Notes under the pieces: model-generated | The model's database searches: none | What the model was told of the DNA's origin: nothing | Seen by the model: the letters and a program-made list of their open reading frames with translations, nothing else | Source of the DNA: an uncultured Paludibaculum sp. | GTDB lineage: Bacteria > Acidobacteriota > Terriglobia > Bryobacterales > Bryobacteraceae | NCBI RefSeq assembly: GCF_963665245.1 | Contig: NZ_OY762269.1 | Coordinates: 992,001-1,056,000 of the forward strand | Reading direction: 5' to 3' | Length of the DNA: 64,000 nucleotides | Shown: piece after piece, positions 33,914 through 44,500 of the stretch | Layout of the letters: every line of letters begins with the position of its first letter | Numbering within the stretch: the stretch's first letter is position 1 | Program-made: the position numbers and the translations under genes

Positions 33914-35257
33914 TCAGCTCTTCGCGGCTCCGCCCGCCGGCCCCTCCGAATGAATCGTCCCGCGCACCAGCAACAGGTAGGCTGCGGCGGCGGCCAGACT
34001 GATGGCCGCGCTCAGCATCAGGGCCTCTGAGAAGCTGCCCGTCCGCTGCACGATGAATCCCGTGACGGCCGGGGCGAGCGCGCCGCCCAGATAGCCTCCA
34101 AAATTCTGAATGGAGCCAAGCGAGGCCGTGAACTGTCCGGGCGCTGCCACCGGGACTGTGGCCCACGCGGCGCTGCTCGCAATGTAGATCAGGAAGAGTG
34201 AAACGGAAATAAGCGCGAGGGCGAGCGAGTCGGACTTTGCAAAGACAGTCCCAACGGTGCAGACAGAGATGCCGCAAAGGGCGCAGACCATCAGCAGTTT
34301 CCGGCCCGTCATCGGCGCCCATCCACGGCGTGTGAGGAAGTCGCAGAGCCAGCCCCCGACGACAGCGCCGACGCAGCCGAAGAAATAGGGGATGGCGGCC
34401 AGCACGCCCACCCGCGCCACGCTCATGTGGCGTTCATGTTCCAGGTAGAAGGGCAGCCAGCCAGTGTAGAGCCACAACGTATAGATGGTTCCGAAGAAAC
34501 CGGCGATCATGCCCCAGGTGGTGCGGTGTGTAAAGAGGTGGCCCCATTGAGCGAGGGTGGGCGGGCCGGAACTCGTATTCTCGTCGCCCTCGGTGAGGTA
34601 GCGATGCTCTTCCGGGGTGAGCGCAACCTCGCTGGGGTCGCGGTACATCATCCACCACACGCCGGCGAGCAGAATGCCCGCGGCGCCGACCAGGATGAAC
34701 ATCCAGCGCCAGCTTAGCGAGAGCATCAGATACGTCAGCAGAGGCACCGCCACGAAGTTGCCAAGCGACGAGGCGGACTGGCAGAGGCCGGTCGCGAATC
34801 CTCGTTCGCGAATGCCAAACCAGTCGCGCACGACCCGCGCGCCGCCCGGGAAGAGCGGAGCTTCTCCGACACCTAGCGCGAAACGGGCGGAAATGAACGA
34901 TCCGAAGCTGGTAACGAAACCGCCTGCGGCTTGGGCCAGCGACCAGCCGAAGAGTCCGAGTCCGAGCAGGCGGCGCGGGCCGAAGCGGTCGATGAGGCCG
35001 CCGATGGGCAGTTGCGAAAAAGCGTAGGCCCAAAGGAAAGCCGAGAGCAGCAGCCCCATTTTGGCGACAGGGATCCCGAGTTCGTCCTGGATCAACTTGT
35101 TGGCGACCGAGAGAGTGGCCCGGTCAACGTAGTTGAGGGCACCTCCGGCGACGAGCAGAACGATGGACCATCGCTGGATCGAGATGATTCGTGAGGACCG
35201 TGGCGGCGCGCTCCCTTCGGGAGTTTGCCTGTCGGATGATTTTGCTTGCACTGTCAT
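33914..35257 (-). CDS. MFS transporter, anion:cation symporter-like (hexuronate type)
   Basis: The 447-residue protein has twelve membrane helices. The loop 2-3 motif is GGLIDRFGPRRLLGLGLFG and helix 4 has FISARFALGVGEAPLFPGGA, the pattern of the ACS family (ExuT, GarP, sialin-like). Loop residues VRDWFGIRERGFATGL agree. Probable substrates are sugar acids, but the exact one is unknown. The gene is convergent with the dipeptidase and divergent from the ECF sigma factor; no catabolic operon is adjacent. Confidence 0.93.
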   Translation of the reverse strand: MTVQAKSSDRQTPEGSAPPRSSRIISIQRWSIVLLVAGGALNYVDRATLSVANKLIQDELGIPVAKMGLLLSAFLWAYAFSQLPIGGLIDRFGPRRLLGLGLFGWSLAQAAGGFVTSFGSFISARFALGVGEAPLFPGGARVVRDWFGIRERGFATGLCQSASSLGNFVAVPLLTYLMLSLSWRWMFILVGAAGILLAGVWWMMYRDPSEVALTPEEHRYLTEGDENTSSGPPTLAQWGHLFTHRTTWGMIAGFFGTIYTLWLYTGWLPFYLEHERHMSVARVGVLAAIPYFFGCVGAVVGGWLCDFLTRRGWAPMTGRKLLMVCALCGISVCTVGTVFAKSDSLALALISVSLFLIYIASSAAWATVPVAAPGQFTASLGSIQNFGGYLGGALAPAVTGFIVQRTGSFSEALMLSAAISLAAAAAYLLLVRGTIHSEGPAGGAAKS

Positions 35258-35301
35258 TTTGCCTGCACTGCACCAGATACTATCAGGGTCAGGGGCAGCC
35301 T

Positions 35302-35325
35302 ATTCCTGAGTGACGCATCAGGAAT
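35302..35325. promoter_or_regulatory. Dyad between MFS and sigma-factor genes
   Basis: ATTCCTGA (35302-35309) and TCAGGAAT (35318-35325) form a perfect 8-bp inverted repeat with an 8-bp spacer in a 77-bp divergent intergenic space. It is well placed to control either gene; the cognate regulator is not seen. Confidence 0.45.
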
Positions 35326-35334
35326 CGCGACCCG

Positions 35335-35961
35335 ATGCCCTCTTCGGACCGCGGCCGTCCGGGTCCGCTATTTTTCGCATGTAAGAAACCCCCGCTGCTC
35401 CCGACTACCTTGAGTGTGGGAGGCAATTCGCCCATCTCGACCGGATCAGACCGTCAGGATGCCCTCTACAGGGATGTGGTGCACGAATTCGGATCGTCGC
35501 TCGAACGGCTCGCCAGGGCCTATGAAGCCGATCCGGAGAAGCGCCGCGACCTGAGCCAGGACATTCATTTCCAGTTGTGGCGGAGCTTTCGGTGCTACGA
35601 CGGGCGCTGCTCGTTGCGGACGTGGGTCTACCGCGTTGCTCACCATGTGGCCGCCTCGCATGTGATCCGCGAGCGCCACATCTCTTCGAATCTGGCCACG
35701 CTGGAAGAGCTTGAGGCGATTCCGGACAAGGCGTCTGGACTCGATGCCGCCGGCCGCCGCGTCAGTCTGGACCGGCTCTCCGCCTTGGTTCAGCGGCTGA
35801 AACCGCTCGACCGGCAGGTGATGGTCTGTTACCTGGAGGACATGGACGCGGCGTCCATCGGAGAGATCACCGGACTTTCACCGGGCAATGTGGCCATCAG
35901 AATTCATCGAAGCAAGAACGTCCTGGCGAAGTGGTTCCATGAAGGGAAAAATCATGCCTGA
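35335..35961 (+). CDS. ECF-type RNA polymerase sigma factor
   Basis: The 208-residue protein has region 2 (about 44-110: ALYRDVVHEFGSSLERLARAY, then DLSQDIHFQLWRSFRCYDGRC, LRTWVYRVAHHVAASHV) and region 4 (about 145-200: LSALVQRLKPLDRQVMVCYL, GEITGLSPGNVAIRIHRSKN). The first 35 residues are not conserved, so the real start may be downstream (for instance TTG 35410). The next gene overlaps its stop by eight bases, suggesting coupled synthesis with a membrane regulator. Confidence 0.9.
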   Translation: MPSSDRGRPGPLFFACKKPPLLPTTLSVGGNSPISTGSDRQDALYRDVVHEFGSSLERLARAYEADPEKRRDLSQDIHFQLWRSFRCYDGRCSLRTWVYRVAHHVAASHVIRERHISSNLATLEELEAIPDKASGLDAAGRRVSLDRLSALVQRLKPLDRQVMVCYLEDMDAASIGEITGLSPGNVAIRIHRSKNVLAKWFHEGKNHA

Positions 35962-36544
35962 TGAGCTGCCCGATGACGACCTAAAGGCAATCTGGCACAA
36001 CCAGCCAACGGAGACATCCACCATGACCTTGAAACTCATTCGAGCAAAGGCGCGGGACCTTCATGCAAAGACGCGTAGACAGCTGCTGGCGACGGCGGTC
36101 GGGCCTCTGGTGACCGCCTTCTTCTATACCTTCGCGATCAGGCAACTCCCCCAGATCGCAAACCTGCTCCACCCGCTGTTTCTTTTCGCGCTCGTCTGGA
36201 GTTTGGGCGGGCTGTACTTTCTCAACCGGGCAATGTGGTCCACCGTGATGCCGGGCGATGCCGGCCTTAGCACTGGTCTGGCGTTTTGCCGTGGAGAGCT
36301 GGAGCGCAGGCGCCTTCTGCTGCGGCGAATTCTGCTGTGGTCGTTCGGGCCGCTACTGATGACGCTGGCGACATTTATTCTTGCGCTGGCGATAGCCGGG
36401 GGCGGGGGCAGGAGGATCCTTTCGAATGGACGGCCGTTCCTGGTTCTCGTGGTCGTCTGGATCCTCGCGTACTTCGTCCTGAGAGCAAGGGACCAGCGCG
36501 AACTCCAGCGTGAGATTGACGAACTGGACGATATCGAGAAGTAG
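35954..36544 (+). CDS. Membrane protein coupled to the sigma factor (possible anti-sigma)
   Basis: The start at 35954 (MPDELPDDDLKAIWHNQPTE) has AAGGG upstream and overlaps the sigma gene by eight bases. The 196-residue protein has an acidic N-terminus (about 1-40), two helices (about 55-75 and 80-98: LATAVGPLVTAFFYTF, LFLFALVWSLGGLYFL), then two more (about 138-160 and 170-186), ending in a charged helix (RDQRELQREIDELDDIEK). The LKAIWHNQP motif with ECF pairing is common in acidobacterial and planctomycete genomes. There is no zinc-binding HxxxCxxC motif, so it is not a classical ZAS anti-sigma; that role is inference. Confidence 0.75.
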   Translation: MPDELPDDDLKAIWHNQPTETSTMTLKLIRAKARDLHAKTRRQLLATAVGPLVTAFFYTFAIRQLPQIANLLHPLFLFALVWSLGGLYFLNRAMWSTVMPGDAGLSTGLAFCRGELERRRLLLRRILLWSFGPLLMTLATFILALAIAGGGGRRILSNGRPFLVLVVVWILAYFVLRARDQRELQREIDELDDIEK

Positions 36545-36885
36545 GTTGGCCGTTCTGCGGCCTTCCAGGTTGGCATGTAGGCCCTTATACTCCTCGCCAG
36601 GAAAATGTGCGAAAGTCACCCCAGTCGTGGCTCGGCCCATGGGCGGTACAACTTATTTTCCATGTGATATCAATGAGTTGCGGCGATCGCCAGAGCCATC
36701 CGACGAAAGGCAGGTTGATTGCACTGGCATGACAGAGGAATGTCGGTGTATGCTAAGCCAGCATTGATGCTGAAGGGTTCAGCGAGAGCCTTTCTCATCA
36801 CCGCATAAAAATGCAGGGCGGAATGGAAACTCGCTTCCCTGGCTGAAGCGGTCACCACTCCCTTGCCTGCCGGAAGGGTTCTACC
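36545..36885. other. Intergenic region before TonB receptor
   Basis: About 340 bp. GGCCG-TTCTG-CGGCC followed by TTCC (36547-36565) may be a weak terminator for the membrane protein gene. The rest is AT-richer and should hold the receptor promoter, but I cannot point to boxes with certainty. Confidence 0.35.
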
Positions 36886-39800
36886 ATGTCGTTATCATGC
36901 CTTCGGCTTCTGCGCAATGCTGCGCCACTCCTTCTACTGACCGGCCTTGCCGCCTTCGGTCAGGGCTTCGGAACCATCGTCGGTACAGTTACTGACCCCA
37001 CCGGCGCCGTCGTACCCTCCGCCAAAATCCGCGTCACCGACGAGGCGACGGCTAACTCCCGCGAAACCACTACCAACGACCAGGGCTACTACGTCGTGCC
37101 TGCCCTTCGGCCCGCCCTCTATACCATCACCGTCGAGTCCTCCGGTTTCGCCACACTCACTCGCAAGGCCCTCCAACTCCAGGCTGACCAGAACCTCACC
37201 GTCAACCTGCCGCTCTCCGTGCAACAGGCTGTCGAAAGCGTCAATGTGAGCGCCGAGTCCATCCAGGTCGACACCACCAGCGCCACCGCCAACGCCGTCG
37301 TCGATCAGCGCCGCGTCGTCGACCTCCCTCTCAACGGCCGCAATGCCGCCTCTCTGCTCCTCGTCGTGCCTGGCGCCATTCCCGCGCCCGCCAACGATGT
37401 CGACCAGGGCAACACGAAGACCTTCCCCTCGGTCGTCACCGTCTCCACCAACGGCAGCCGCCAGAACCAGATCTCGTTCCGCCTCGACGGCTCCTACAAC
37501 AACGACATCTACACCAATGTCAACCAGCCCTTCCCCTTCCCGGACGCCCTGCAGGAGTTCTCCGTCCAGACCTCGAACTACGCTGCCAAGTTCGGAGGCA
37601 ACGCCGGCGGCGTCGTCAACGTCGTCACGAAGTCCGGAACCAATGAGTTCCACGGCAGCGGCTTCGAATTCGTCCGCAATGCCGAATTCAACGCCCGCAA
37701 CTTCTTCGCCGCCAAGCGCGACCTGCTCAAGCGCAACCAGTTCGGCGGCACCATTGGCGGACCCGTCACGATCCCCGGCGTCTACGACGGCAAGAATCGG
37801 GACTTCTTCTTCTTCGGATACCAGGGCACGCTCATCCGAAACGTCGGCAACACCTCCAGTGCCTATGTGCCGCTCACTCAAAACACCACCGGAGATTTCT
37901 CCAATGTCCTGAGCGCCACCGATCCGTCCAATCCGTTCTCCAAGGCAACTACGGTCCTCGACCCCACCACCAGCACCCCGTTTGCCGGCAACATTATCCC
38001 CACCAGCCGCCTCGACCCCGCCGCCGTGAAGTTCATGAAGTACATCCCGGTCCAGAGTTCGGGCAACGGCCGGATCTTCTATTCCACACCGCTTGCGCAG
38101 AACTTCAACGAGTTCCTTACCCGCGGCGACCACACCTTCAACGAGAAGGATCGTCTCAGCGTTCGTTACTTCTACGACAAGTTCAGCAACAAGAGCTTCC
38201 TGGAGCAGGCGAACTATCTCGCCAATTCCAATTACTCCACCATCATCAGCCAGAACGCGCTGATCAGCGAGACGCACATGTTCTCGCCCTCGGTCATCAA
38301 TGAGTTCCGCGCCTCCTTCTCGCGCGAGACCTCGGTCCGCGGACCATCACTCGACACCATCAACCTGGCCGATCTCGGCGTGAACATCTGGCAGCCCACC
38401 ATCAAGGCGCTCAACGGCATCTCCGTTTCCGGCTTCTTCAGCCAGGGACAGACGGATCCCGCCTCCTTCATCCGCAACCAGTACAACCTCAGCAATGACG
38501 TCAGCTGGATTCGCGGTAAACACAACATCGCCTTCGGCGGCGCCGCCATCCGCGGCCAGGTCCTGCTGCGCAATCTCTTCCGCACCTCCGGCTCCTTTGG
38601 CTTCACGGCCGATAACACCAACGACGCTCTCGCGAGCTTTATGCTCGGCTACGTTCGCACCTTCTCCCAGGGCTACGGCGAGTACAAGGACAACCAGTTG
38701 TACTCCTACAGCCTCTATGTGCAGGACGACTACCACGCCAGTCAGCGCCTTACCATCAACATGGGCCTTCGTTGGGAACCCTTCTTCCCCTGGCACGAAA
38801 TGCAGAACCGCATGGAACAGTTCTCGCCGGCCGACTACATCGCCAACAAGCATTCCTCCGTCTACACCAATGCCCCCGCCGGCCTCCTCTTCCCGGGTGA
38901 TTCGGGCATGCCCTATTGGGGCCAGAAGTCCAACCTGAAGTACTTCTCCCCCCGCGCCGGCTTCGCCTATGCGCTCACGTCCGACAACAAGACCAGCCTC
39001 CGCGGCGGCGTCGGCATGTTCTACGATGCACTCCAGCCCGGCGTCTACAACAACCGCTTCGTCGACGTCACGCCCTTCAGCCCCCAGATCAGCCTGACTC
39101 AACCTCAAGGTACTTTCTCTAGTCCCTATAAGGGCATCACCAACCCGTATCCCGCCGCCTGGCCGCCCCCTAAGGACGTCGCTTTCCCCGGTCCTGTGTT
39201 GGTGATCTCCTACGATCCCGCCAATGGCGGCCAAGCCGTTGCGCCGGTCATCTACAACTGGAACCTCATCGTCGAACGCCAACTCGCGGATGCGTGGGTC
39301 GGCCGTGTCGCCTATGTCGGCTCCCACGGCTCTCACCTCGGTGAGGCCATCGAGATGAACCCCGCTGTCTACACCGCCGGCAGCAAGCTCTCCGCCGATG
39401 CCCGCCGCCTGTTCCAGCCCTACGGCTCGATCAGCCAGGCCTCGTTTGACGAGAACTCCAGCTTCAACTCGTTCCAGAGCACTCTGCAGAAACACTATTC
39501 GAAGGGCTTCACCACCATGGTGAATTACACCTGGTCTAAGTCCATCGACTCAACCCCCGCCAACATGGGCATCACGGGTGTCGCGCAGGGCAGCAACTCA
39601 CCTGTCCCGTGGTACATGTCCGGCCGCCACCAGTTCGATCGCGGCCTCTCCGAGTTCGACCACCGTCACCGGTTTGTCGCCTCCTATGTCTACGACGTGC
39701 CCAAGTTCGCCGGTTCCAATATGTTCGTTCGCACCGCCCTGGGCGGCTGGCAGCTATCCGGCATCTTCACCGTTCAGACCGGCGGCCCATTGACTCTCCT

Positions 39801-40197
39801 CGCCGGCAAGGACCAGTCCCAGACCGGCATCGGCAGCGACCGCGCCAACTATCTCGGCGGCGACACCTACGGCTCCAACGCCTGCACCGGCTCCGGTACC
39901 TGCGTCTCTTACCTCAACCCCGCTGCCTTCGGCCTTCCCGTCACCGGCAACTGGGGCAACATGGGCAAGGGTGCACTCCACGGACCCAAACTCGTAAATT
40001 GGGACGCCGGCGTCTTCAAGGACTTCCCGCTCGGCAGTGAGCGCTACCACCTCCAGTTCCGGGCTGAGTTCTTCAACGTCTTCAATCACGCCAACTTCAA
40101 CAACCCGAACGTGACCCAGAGCGCCGGCGGCTTCGGCACCATCACCAGCGCCCAGGATCCCCGCATCGGCCAGTTGGCCCTGAAGATCCTCTTCTAG
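36886..40197 (+). CDS. Oar-like TonB-dependent receptor
   Basis: The 1103-residue protein has GGAAGGG upstream and a signal peptide (LLLLTGLAAFGQG). A carboxypeptidase-regulatory-like beta-sandwich (about 28-115: FGTIVGTVTDPTGAVVPSAK, GYYVVPALRPALYTI) is followed by a plug-like domain (about 120-250: DLPLNGRNAASLLLVVPGA, LDGSYNNDIYTNVNQPF, VVNVVTKSGTNEFHGSGFEF) and a 22-stranded-type beta-barrel ending in QLALKILF, whose last Phe is the outer-membrane insertion signal. These receptors take up large ligands, possibly glycans, in Acidobacteria. No SusD-like partner is seen. Confidence 0.95.
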   Translation: MSLSCLRLLRNAAPLLLLTGLAAFGQGFGTIVGTVTDPTGAVVPSAKIRVTDEATANSRETTTNDQGYYVVPALRPALYTITVESSGFATLTRKALQLQADQNLTVNLPLSVQQAVESVNVSAESIQVDTTSATANAVVDQRRVVDLPLNGRNAASLLLVVPGAIPAPANDVDQGNTKTFPSVVTVSTNGSRQNQISFRLDGSYNNDIYTNVNQPFPFPDALQEFSVQTSNYAAKFGGNAGGVVNVVTKSGTNEFHGSGFEFVRNAEFNARNFFAAKRDLLKRNQFGGTIGGPVTIPGVYDGKNRDFFFFGYQGTLIRNVGNTSSAYVPLTQNTTGDFSNVLSATDPSNPFSKATTVLDPTTSTPFAGNIIPTSRLDPAAVKFMKYIPVQSSGNGRIFYSTPLAQNFNEFLTRGDHTFNEKDRLSVRYFYDKFSNKSFLEQANYLANSNYSTIISQNALISETHMFSPSVINEFRASFSRETSVRGPSLDTINLADLGVNIWQPTIKALNGISVSGFFSQGQTDPASFIRNQYNLSNDVSWIRGKHNIAFGGAAIRGQVLLRNLFRTSGSFGFTADNTNDALASFMLGYVRTFSQGYGEYKDNQLYSYSLYVQDDYHASQRLTINMGLRWEPFFPWHEMQNRMEQFSPADYIANKHSSVYTNAPAGLLFPGDSGMPYWGQKSNLKYFSPRAGFAYALTSDNKTSLRGGVGMFYDALQPGVYNNRFVDVTPFSPQISLTQPQGTFSSPYKGITNPYPAAWPPPKDVAFPGPVLVISYDPANGGQAVAPVIYNWNLIVERQLADAWVGRVAYVGSHGSHLGEAIEMNPAVYTAGSKLSADARRLFQPYGSISQASFDENSSFNSFQSTLQKHYSKGFTTMVNYTWSKSIDSTPANMGITGVAQGSNSPVPWYMSGRHQFDRGLSEFDHRHRFVASYVYDVPKFAGSNMFVRTALGGWQLSGIFTVQTGGPLTLLAGKDQSQTGIGSDRANYLGGDTYGSNACTGSGTCVSYLNPAAFGLPVTGNWGNMGKGALHGPKLVNWDAGVFKDFPLGSERYHLQFRAEFFNVFNHANFNNPNVTQSAGGFGTITSAQDPRIGQLALKILF

Positions 40198-40220
40198 GAC
40201 CAGTTCGCTTGCCGTGTACC

Positions 40221-40264
40221 GGGCCGGCCGCGCTCATCAGCGAGCGCGGCCGGCCCTTCTTAAT
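40221..40264 (+). terminator. Strong rho-independent-like terminator
   Basis: GGGCCGGCCGCGCTC (40221-40235) pairs perfectly with GAGCGCGGCCGGCCC (40242-40256), loop ATCAGC, followed by TTCTTAATT. It lies 24 bp after the TonB receptor stop. Confidence 0.85.
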
Positions 40265-40836
40265 TCGACCGCAATTGAGTCCAACGGAAACGAGAACCTT
40301 CTCGTAAATTGCACACGAGCCGGCACCTACGAAGTCTTCGATGATCTGAAATTTCACGGCGGGCGAGAAGCCACACTGGAGATGCGGGTCTTCTGCAGGG
40401 ACGATCTGATGACTCACCTCAGCCGGGCCGGCCTGAATGCCACCGTTGTCGACGAACCCTTCCCGGCCTTCGGGATCTTCTGGCCAGTTCCGTGGAGCCT
40501 CCCGCTGTTGGCGCGAAAGTCAAACCGCGTCCCCAACGGAGTCCCGCACGGCCCTGCGAGCCTCCGACGCGGATGAAGCCGCGCCCCGGTCCCCGAACAT
40601 AGGTGAGGGGCTCCTCCCACGTCTCCAGGGAGCGGCCCGTCAACCTGCGAACCGAGACTGGGCAACGAGGTCCGTACAGCCCCGCGGCCCCAAGCCGGCA
40701 CGGAGACCCACCCCGCTCGCGCCCTGGCCGTCGCTAAGCAGAACCTCGTCATCGCGACGTCTCCAACGGACATCGCCCCAGCCGTTCGACATCCCCACCG
40801 GCGATCCAGCCCGAACGGCCCTTTCCCCGCGCCCCC
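40265..40836. other. Intergenic region with one repeat-island unit
   Basis: There is no supported gene in about 570 bp. 40531-40660 contains a diverged copy of the mosaic repeat found at 47.9-48.4 kb (see separate entry). The remainder is GC-rich without recognisable motifs. Confidence 0.5.
40531..40660. repeat. Mosaic repeat family, outlying copy
   Basis: The core CGGAGTCCCGCACGGCCCTG (40537-40556) followed by CGCGGATGAAGCCGC and later GGTGAGGGGCTCC matches, in the same order, units of the island at 47857-48433. The core includes a GGCCC-TGC-G(G/A)GCC dyad. Confidence 0.6.
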
Positions 40837-41343
40837 TTAGCTCGCGCCTTTCTTGATCCGCCACAAATCCCAGGTCAGCGGCCCCGCTTCGTCATTCGTC
40901 ACGGGCTTGCCCGCCGCCTTCAGGGCCAGCTTGATCTGACCGTGATGGTAGCCCTCGTGGAAGATCAGGAGTTGGAGCAGCAGGATTGGATGATCATAGT
41001 TGAGGTCCATCGCCCGGCCGGTCTCCACCCTCCCCTGGATCGCCGCCCGCACCACCCGCGCGCTCTCGTTCAGCATCTTCGCGATACGCTCGGGGTCTGC
41101 CTCCGCCACCCACTCCTCCGCGGGCACGGTGCCGGCGAACTCAGGCGCCTCTTCGAGGACCGACACCATGCGCTCATGGTGCATGTGAGTGAACATCTCG
41201 GAGACAGACGGACTGCCCTCCATCGCTCGCGCCGCCAGTCCGCCCTCCGGGACGGCCCGCAGTAGGTTGACCAGGATGGTATTGCTCCGGTCCCAGGAAT
41301 CCAGCAGAGCCCCCAGCAGACCCTGCTCTAGTGCGTTCGACAT
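40837..41343 (-). CDS. DinB family protein
   Basis: The 168-residue protein has GAGGAC before the ATG. The DinB metal-site pattern is visible as H in EMFTHMHHERMVSVL (about 53-56) and the H..YHHGQI pair in LLIFHEGYHHGQIKLAL (about 128-135). It is a four-helix bundle, probably a metal-dependent thiol transferase or hydrolase of unknown substrate. It is only weakly similar to the DinB-like protein at 17.1 kb, so not a recent duplicate. Monocistronic. Confidence 0.9.
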   Translation of the reverse strand: MSNALEQGLLGALLDSWDRSNTILVNLLRAVPEGGLAARAMEGSPSVSEMFTHMHHERMVSVLEEAPEFAGTVPAEEWVAEADPERIAKMLNESARVVRAAIQGRVETGRAMDLNYDHPILLLQLLIFHEGYHHGQIKLALKAAGKPVTNDEAGPLTWDLWRIKKGAS

Positions 41344-41547
41344 GGCGTTGTCCTCAATGGATGGGAAATCGGTGACAGCCTCTCTGTGCTAACACCGCCC
41401 TCGCCGCTTCGTCAAGGCGCGACTGCGGGAGGCGTCGCACGTTAACGCCAACCGCCGCGGCGCCGCCATCTCAGTCCTGGAAGGGCCGCCCGGGCGCTCA
41501 ACGACCAAAGTCCGGGCAGTTGTCTTCCGTGGGGTAAGCCGCCAGGC

Positions 41548-41585
41548 TTGCGGGCCGACACTCCTGTCGGCCTTCTTCTCTTCTC
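41548..41585. repeat. Dispersed hairpin repeat, copy 2
   Basis: CCAGGCTTGCG is followed by GGCCGACA-CTCC-TGTCGGCC and CTTCTT. Compared with the copy at 29637, three stem positions differ on both sides so that base pairing is kept. It lies just past the 3' end of the DUF5107/TPR gene (minus strand). Confidence 0.6.
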
Positions 41586-41596
41586 TTTTGGCGTCC

Positions 41597-44500
41597 CTAC
41601 TCCCCCTTCATCGACGCCAGCGCCGTCCGGCTCAAATAGTGCGCCAATCCACGATCATCCATCTTCAGAGCCGTTCCAAACTCCGTGCGCGCCTCCTCCT
41701 TCCGTCCCAGGCGCAGCAGGATCTCGCCCCGTCCGTAGGCAGCCAGCGCCCCTCCACCGGTTCGCTTCAGCCGCGCCTCCAGCACACTCGTCTCCACCGG
41801 ACCCCCCAGCTTCTCCCGCGCCCTGGCCGCGTAAGCAAACTCGTAGTCCGGGCCCGTCGCCTTGTACTGAGCCGCCTTCTGCCAGTGCGCGCGGGCTTCT
41901 TCGGTCCGGCCCGCCTTCTCCGCCAACTCACCCAGCAGGAACTGGATCCGGGCGCCTGACAGGAACACGTCCAACCCGTCTCGCGTAAAGTCCAGCCCGG
42001 ACACCGGCTGCCCAAGACTCCGGACGGCATCCACCGCCTCAGCCGTCTTGCCGCTACGCGCCAGACCCACCGCATGCTGCAGCGCGACTTCGAGAAACAC
42101 CTGCCGGACGTTCGTCCCGTTCTCTTCCCGCGCAAAGAACCGTCCCGCAAAAAGCTGCCGCGCCTCGTCCGTCCGCCCGTCTTCCGTCAGCGCCAGAATC
42201 AGCCGGATCAGTAGGCTCTGCGGTATCCCCGGCCGGTCCGGGTAACGCTGCAACGCCTCGGCGCGCTCCGCCGCGGGACGGCCCAGCAGACTCAGAGCCT
42301 GGTCCAGCGCCTCGTACACCGCCGCATTCCGCGAATCCGCATCCACACCCTCCCGCAGCACCTTGGCCGCCTCCGCGGGCTGATTCTTCAGCCGCAATAG
42401 CGTCAAACCCAGGTTCCGGTGCAGGGTCGGCACCGGCCCGGCCAGCCGCCGCGCGGACTGCCATTCGCCCACCGCCTCATCCACCTGCCCGGCGGAGAGC
42501 AGCAGATCCCCTAGCAGCAACCGCGCACCGGCATTCGCCGGAACCACCGCGGCAGCCCGCTGCAGCACCGGCAGCGAGTACCGCCTGTTCGGGAAGATAT
42601 AGTCGAGCGGCAGCCGCCCCGCTTCGTGATAAGCCGCTTGTGGCGTCCGCCCCATCTTCTCGAGGCAATACGCCCGGTAGTAGCTCACCAGCGCATGCCG
42701 CTGCGGCAGAACGCTACCGGGTTCCCGCCAGGTCTCATCCACCTGCGGGTACTGGCGCTCCAACAACTCCACAGCCTCCGGCCAGAAGCCGAGATCCATC
42801 AGGTCTTCGGCAATGCCCAACACCCGCTCGGGATCGGCGGCCAGCACCTGCAGGACCTCGGTATCGGTCCGGCGCAGATACTTCAGCGCGGCATTCGCCG
42901 GGTCCACCGCCAGCCAGCGTTCGATCGCCGCCTCGGCCTCCGCCTTGCGCCCCAATCTGGTCAGGATTGCCGCCTCCAGCACGCCGGCACGCAGTGCTTC
43001 CGGACCCGCGCGCCGCATCAGCGCCAGGGCTTCGGTCAAATGCCCCTGCCGCGCCTCCAGCAGGCCTAACTGCACGGCTGCTGCGCCCCTGTATGCCGGG
43101 AACAGCATCGCCAGTTCCCACTGCGTGCGGGCATCCCGCGCCCGGCCCTTCGCCGCGTGCGCCAAACCCAGCAGATAGTGGACCTCCGGATCGTTCGTGA
43201 GCTGCTGCCGCGCCGTCTCCAGCCTGCTGCCCGCTTCGTCATAGCGGAACAGGTCCAGAGCCAGGCGGCCCGCCGCCTTGTTCAACTCGCGGCTGGTGGG
43301 ATACTGCCCCAGCGCCTCCTGGTACGTCTTCCACGCCCGCAGCCGGTCGCCATTCAGCTCCTGATTCCGGCCCTGTTCCAACAGCCGGACTTCCGCCGAG
43401 GCGGCTTCGGGCGCCGGAACAACCGGACCAAGCGGAATGGAGCCCGCCGCAGCCATGTCGTACTCGTCTTCCGTATGCGTCAGCAGCACCTTCCCGCTGG
43501 CATCGAATAACTCGACGGTAATCTTGCCGGACGCTGCTGGCAGCTTCGCCGTGAAGGTTCGCTCCGGCGCCAGATCCACCTTCTGGTCTGTCAGAACCCG
43601 CGCGCCCTCGCGCGCAACTACCCGCGCTCCCGCCACGACGCGCGTCACATTGCACAGCAGCGTGGCCTGATCGGGCCCGCGTTGCAGATTGATGATGGCT
43701 TCGAGATTCGCGCGGACAAATCCGCCGGTCTGCCGCACCGGCAGCCAGTACTCCGTGAACTGGAGTGTCTGCTGCGGCTCCAGAAACGCATACGTCTCCT
43801 GATTCCGGAACACCCCGCCCTGTACCTCCACATAGGCGGATTGGTCGTCGGACAGTGCCTTCCGCCAGTCCCGCCCATCGGCATCGACACCCCACGCCCA
43901 GATTTTCCGGTAGGGCGCCTCCGACGGCAGCGAGTAGTGAATCACCCCCGAATCGGTCTTCGGATGGTAGACCCCGGCAAAGGGTTCTCTGGATTCATGA
44001 ACGAACTGCGAGACCGGGCCGGCCGTATGGTTGCCCACCACACTGAGATCGAGACCAGCATGATTCACGGGCCAGGAGTCGATCTCCTTGAATCCATGCG
44101 AAGCAGTGAACCGCTGCGGGTACAGAATCCGCGAGTCGTCCCAGACCCGCACGGCGGCGTTCGTCCACCAGTAGAAGCGGTGGCGCACCGGCCCGGGGTT
44201 GTAGAGGTAGTTGTGCTGCTCCAGGACGGTGGAGCCGGGCCGCAGCTTCAGCTCCACCCGCCACTGCATACCGTAGACGCGATCGATGTTCGACACCCAC
44301 ACCGACGCTGACCCATCCGCATGCTGCTGAATCGCATATGGCACGGGCGACAGCGAAACCCAATTGTGGGAAACCGGGAAGTTGAACTCGATGCCAAAGG
44401 CCGCCCAGGCGCCCCGGTAGCTGACATTGGCCTTCTTGATGCTGCGGTTGGCATAAAACAGCTCCGCACCGTTCACCTTGTCGGTGCAGCCGTACAGGTG

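Noticed and set aside
36934..38277. 447-codon minus-strand frame
   Set aside because: Antisense to the TonB receptor, which has clear domain motifs.
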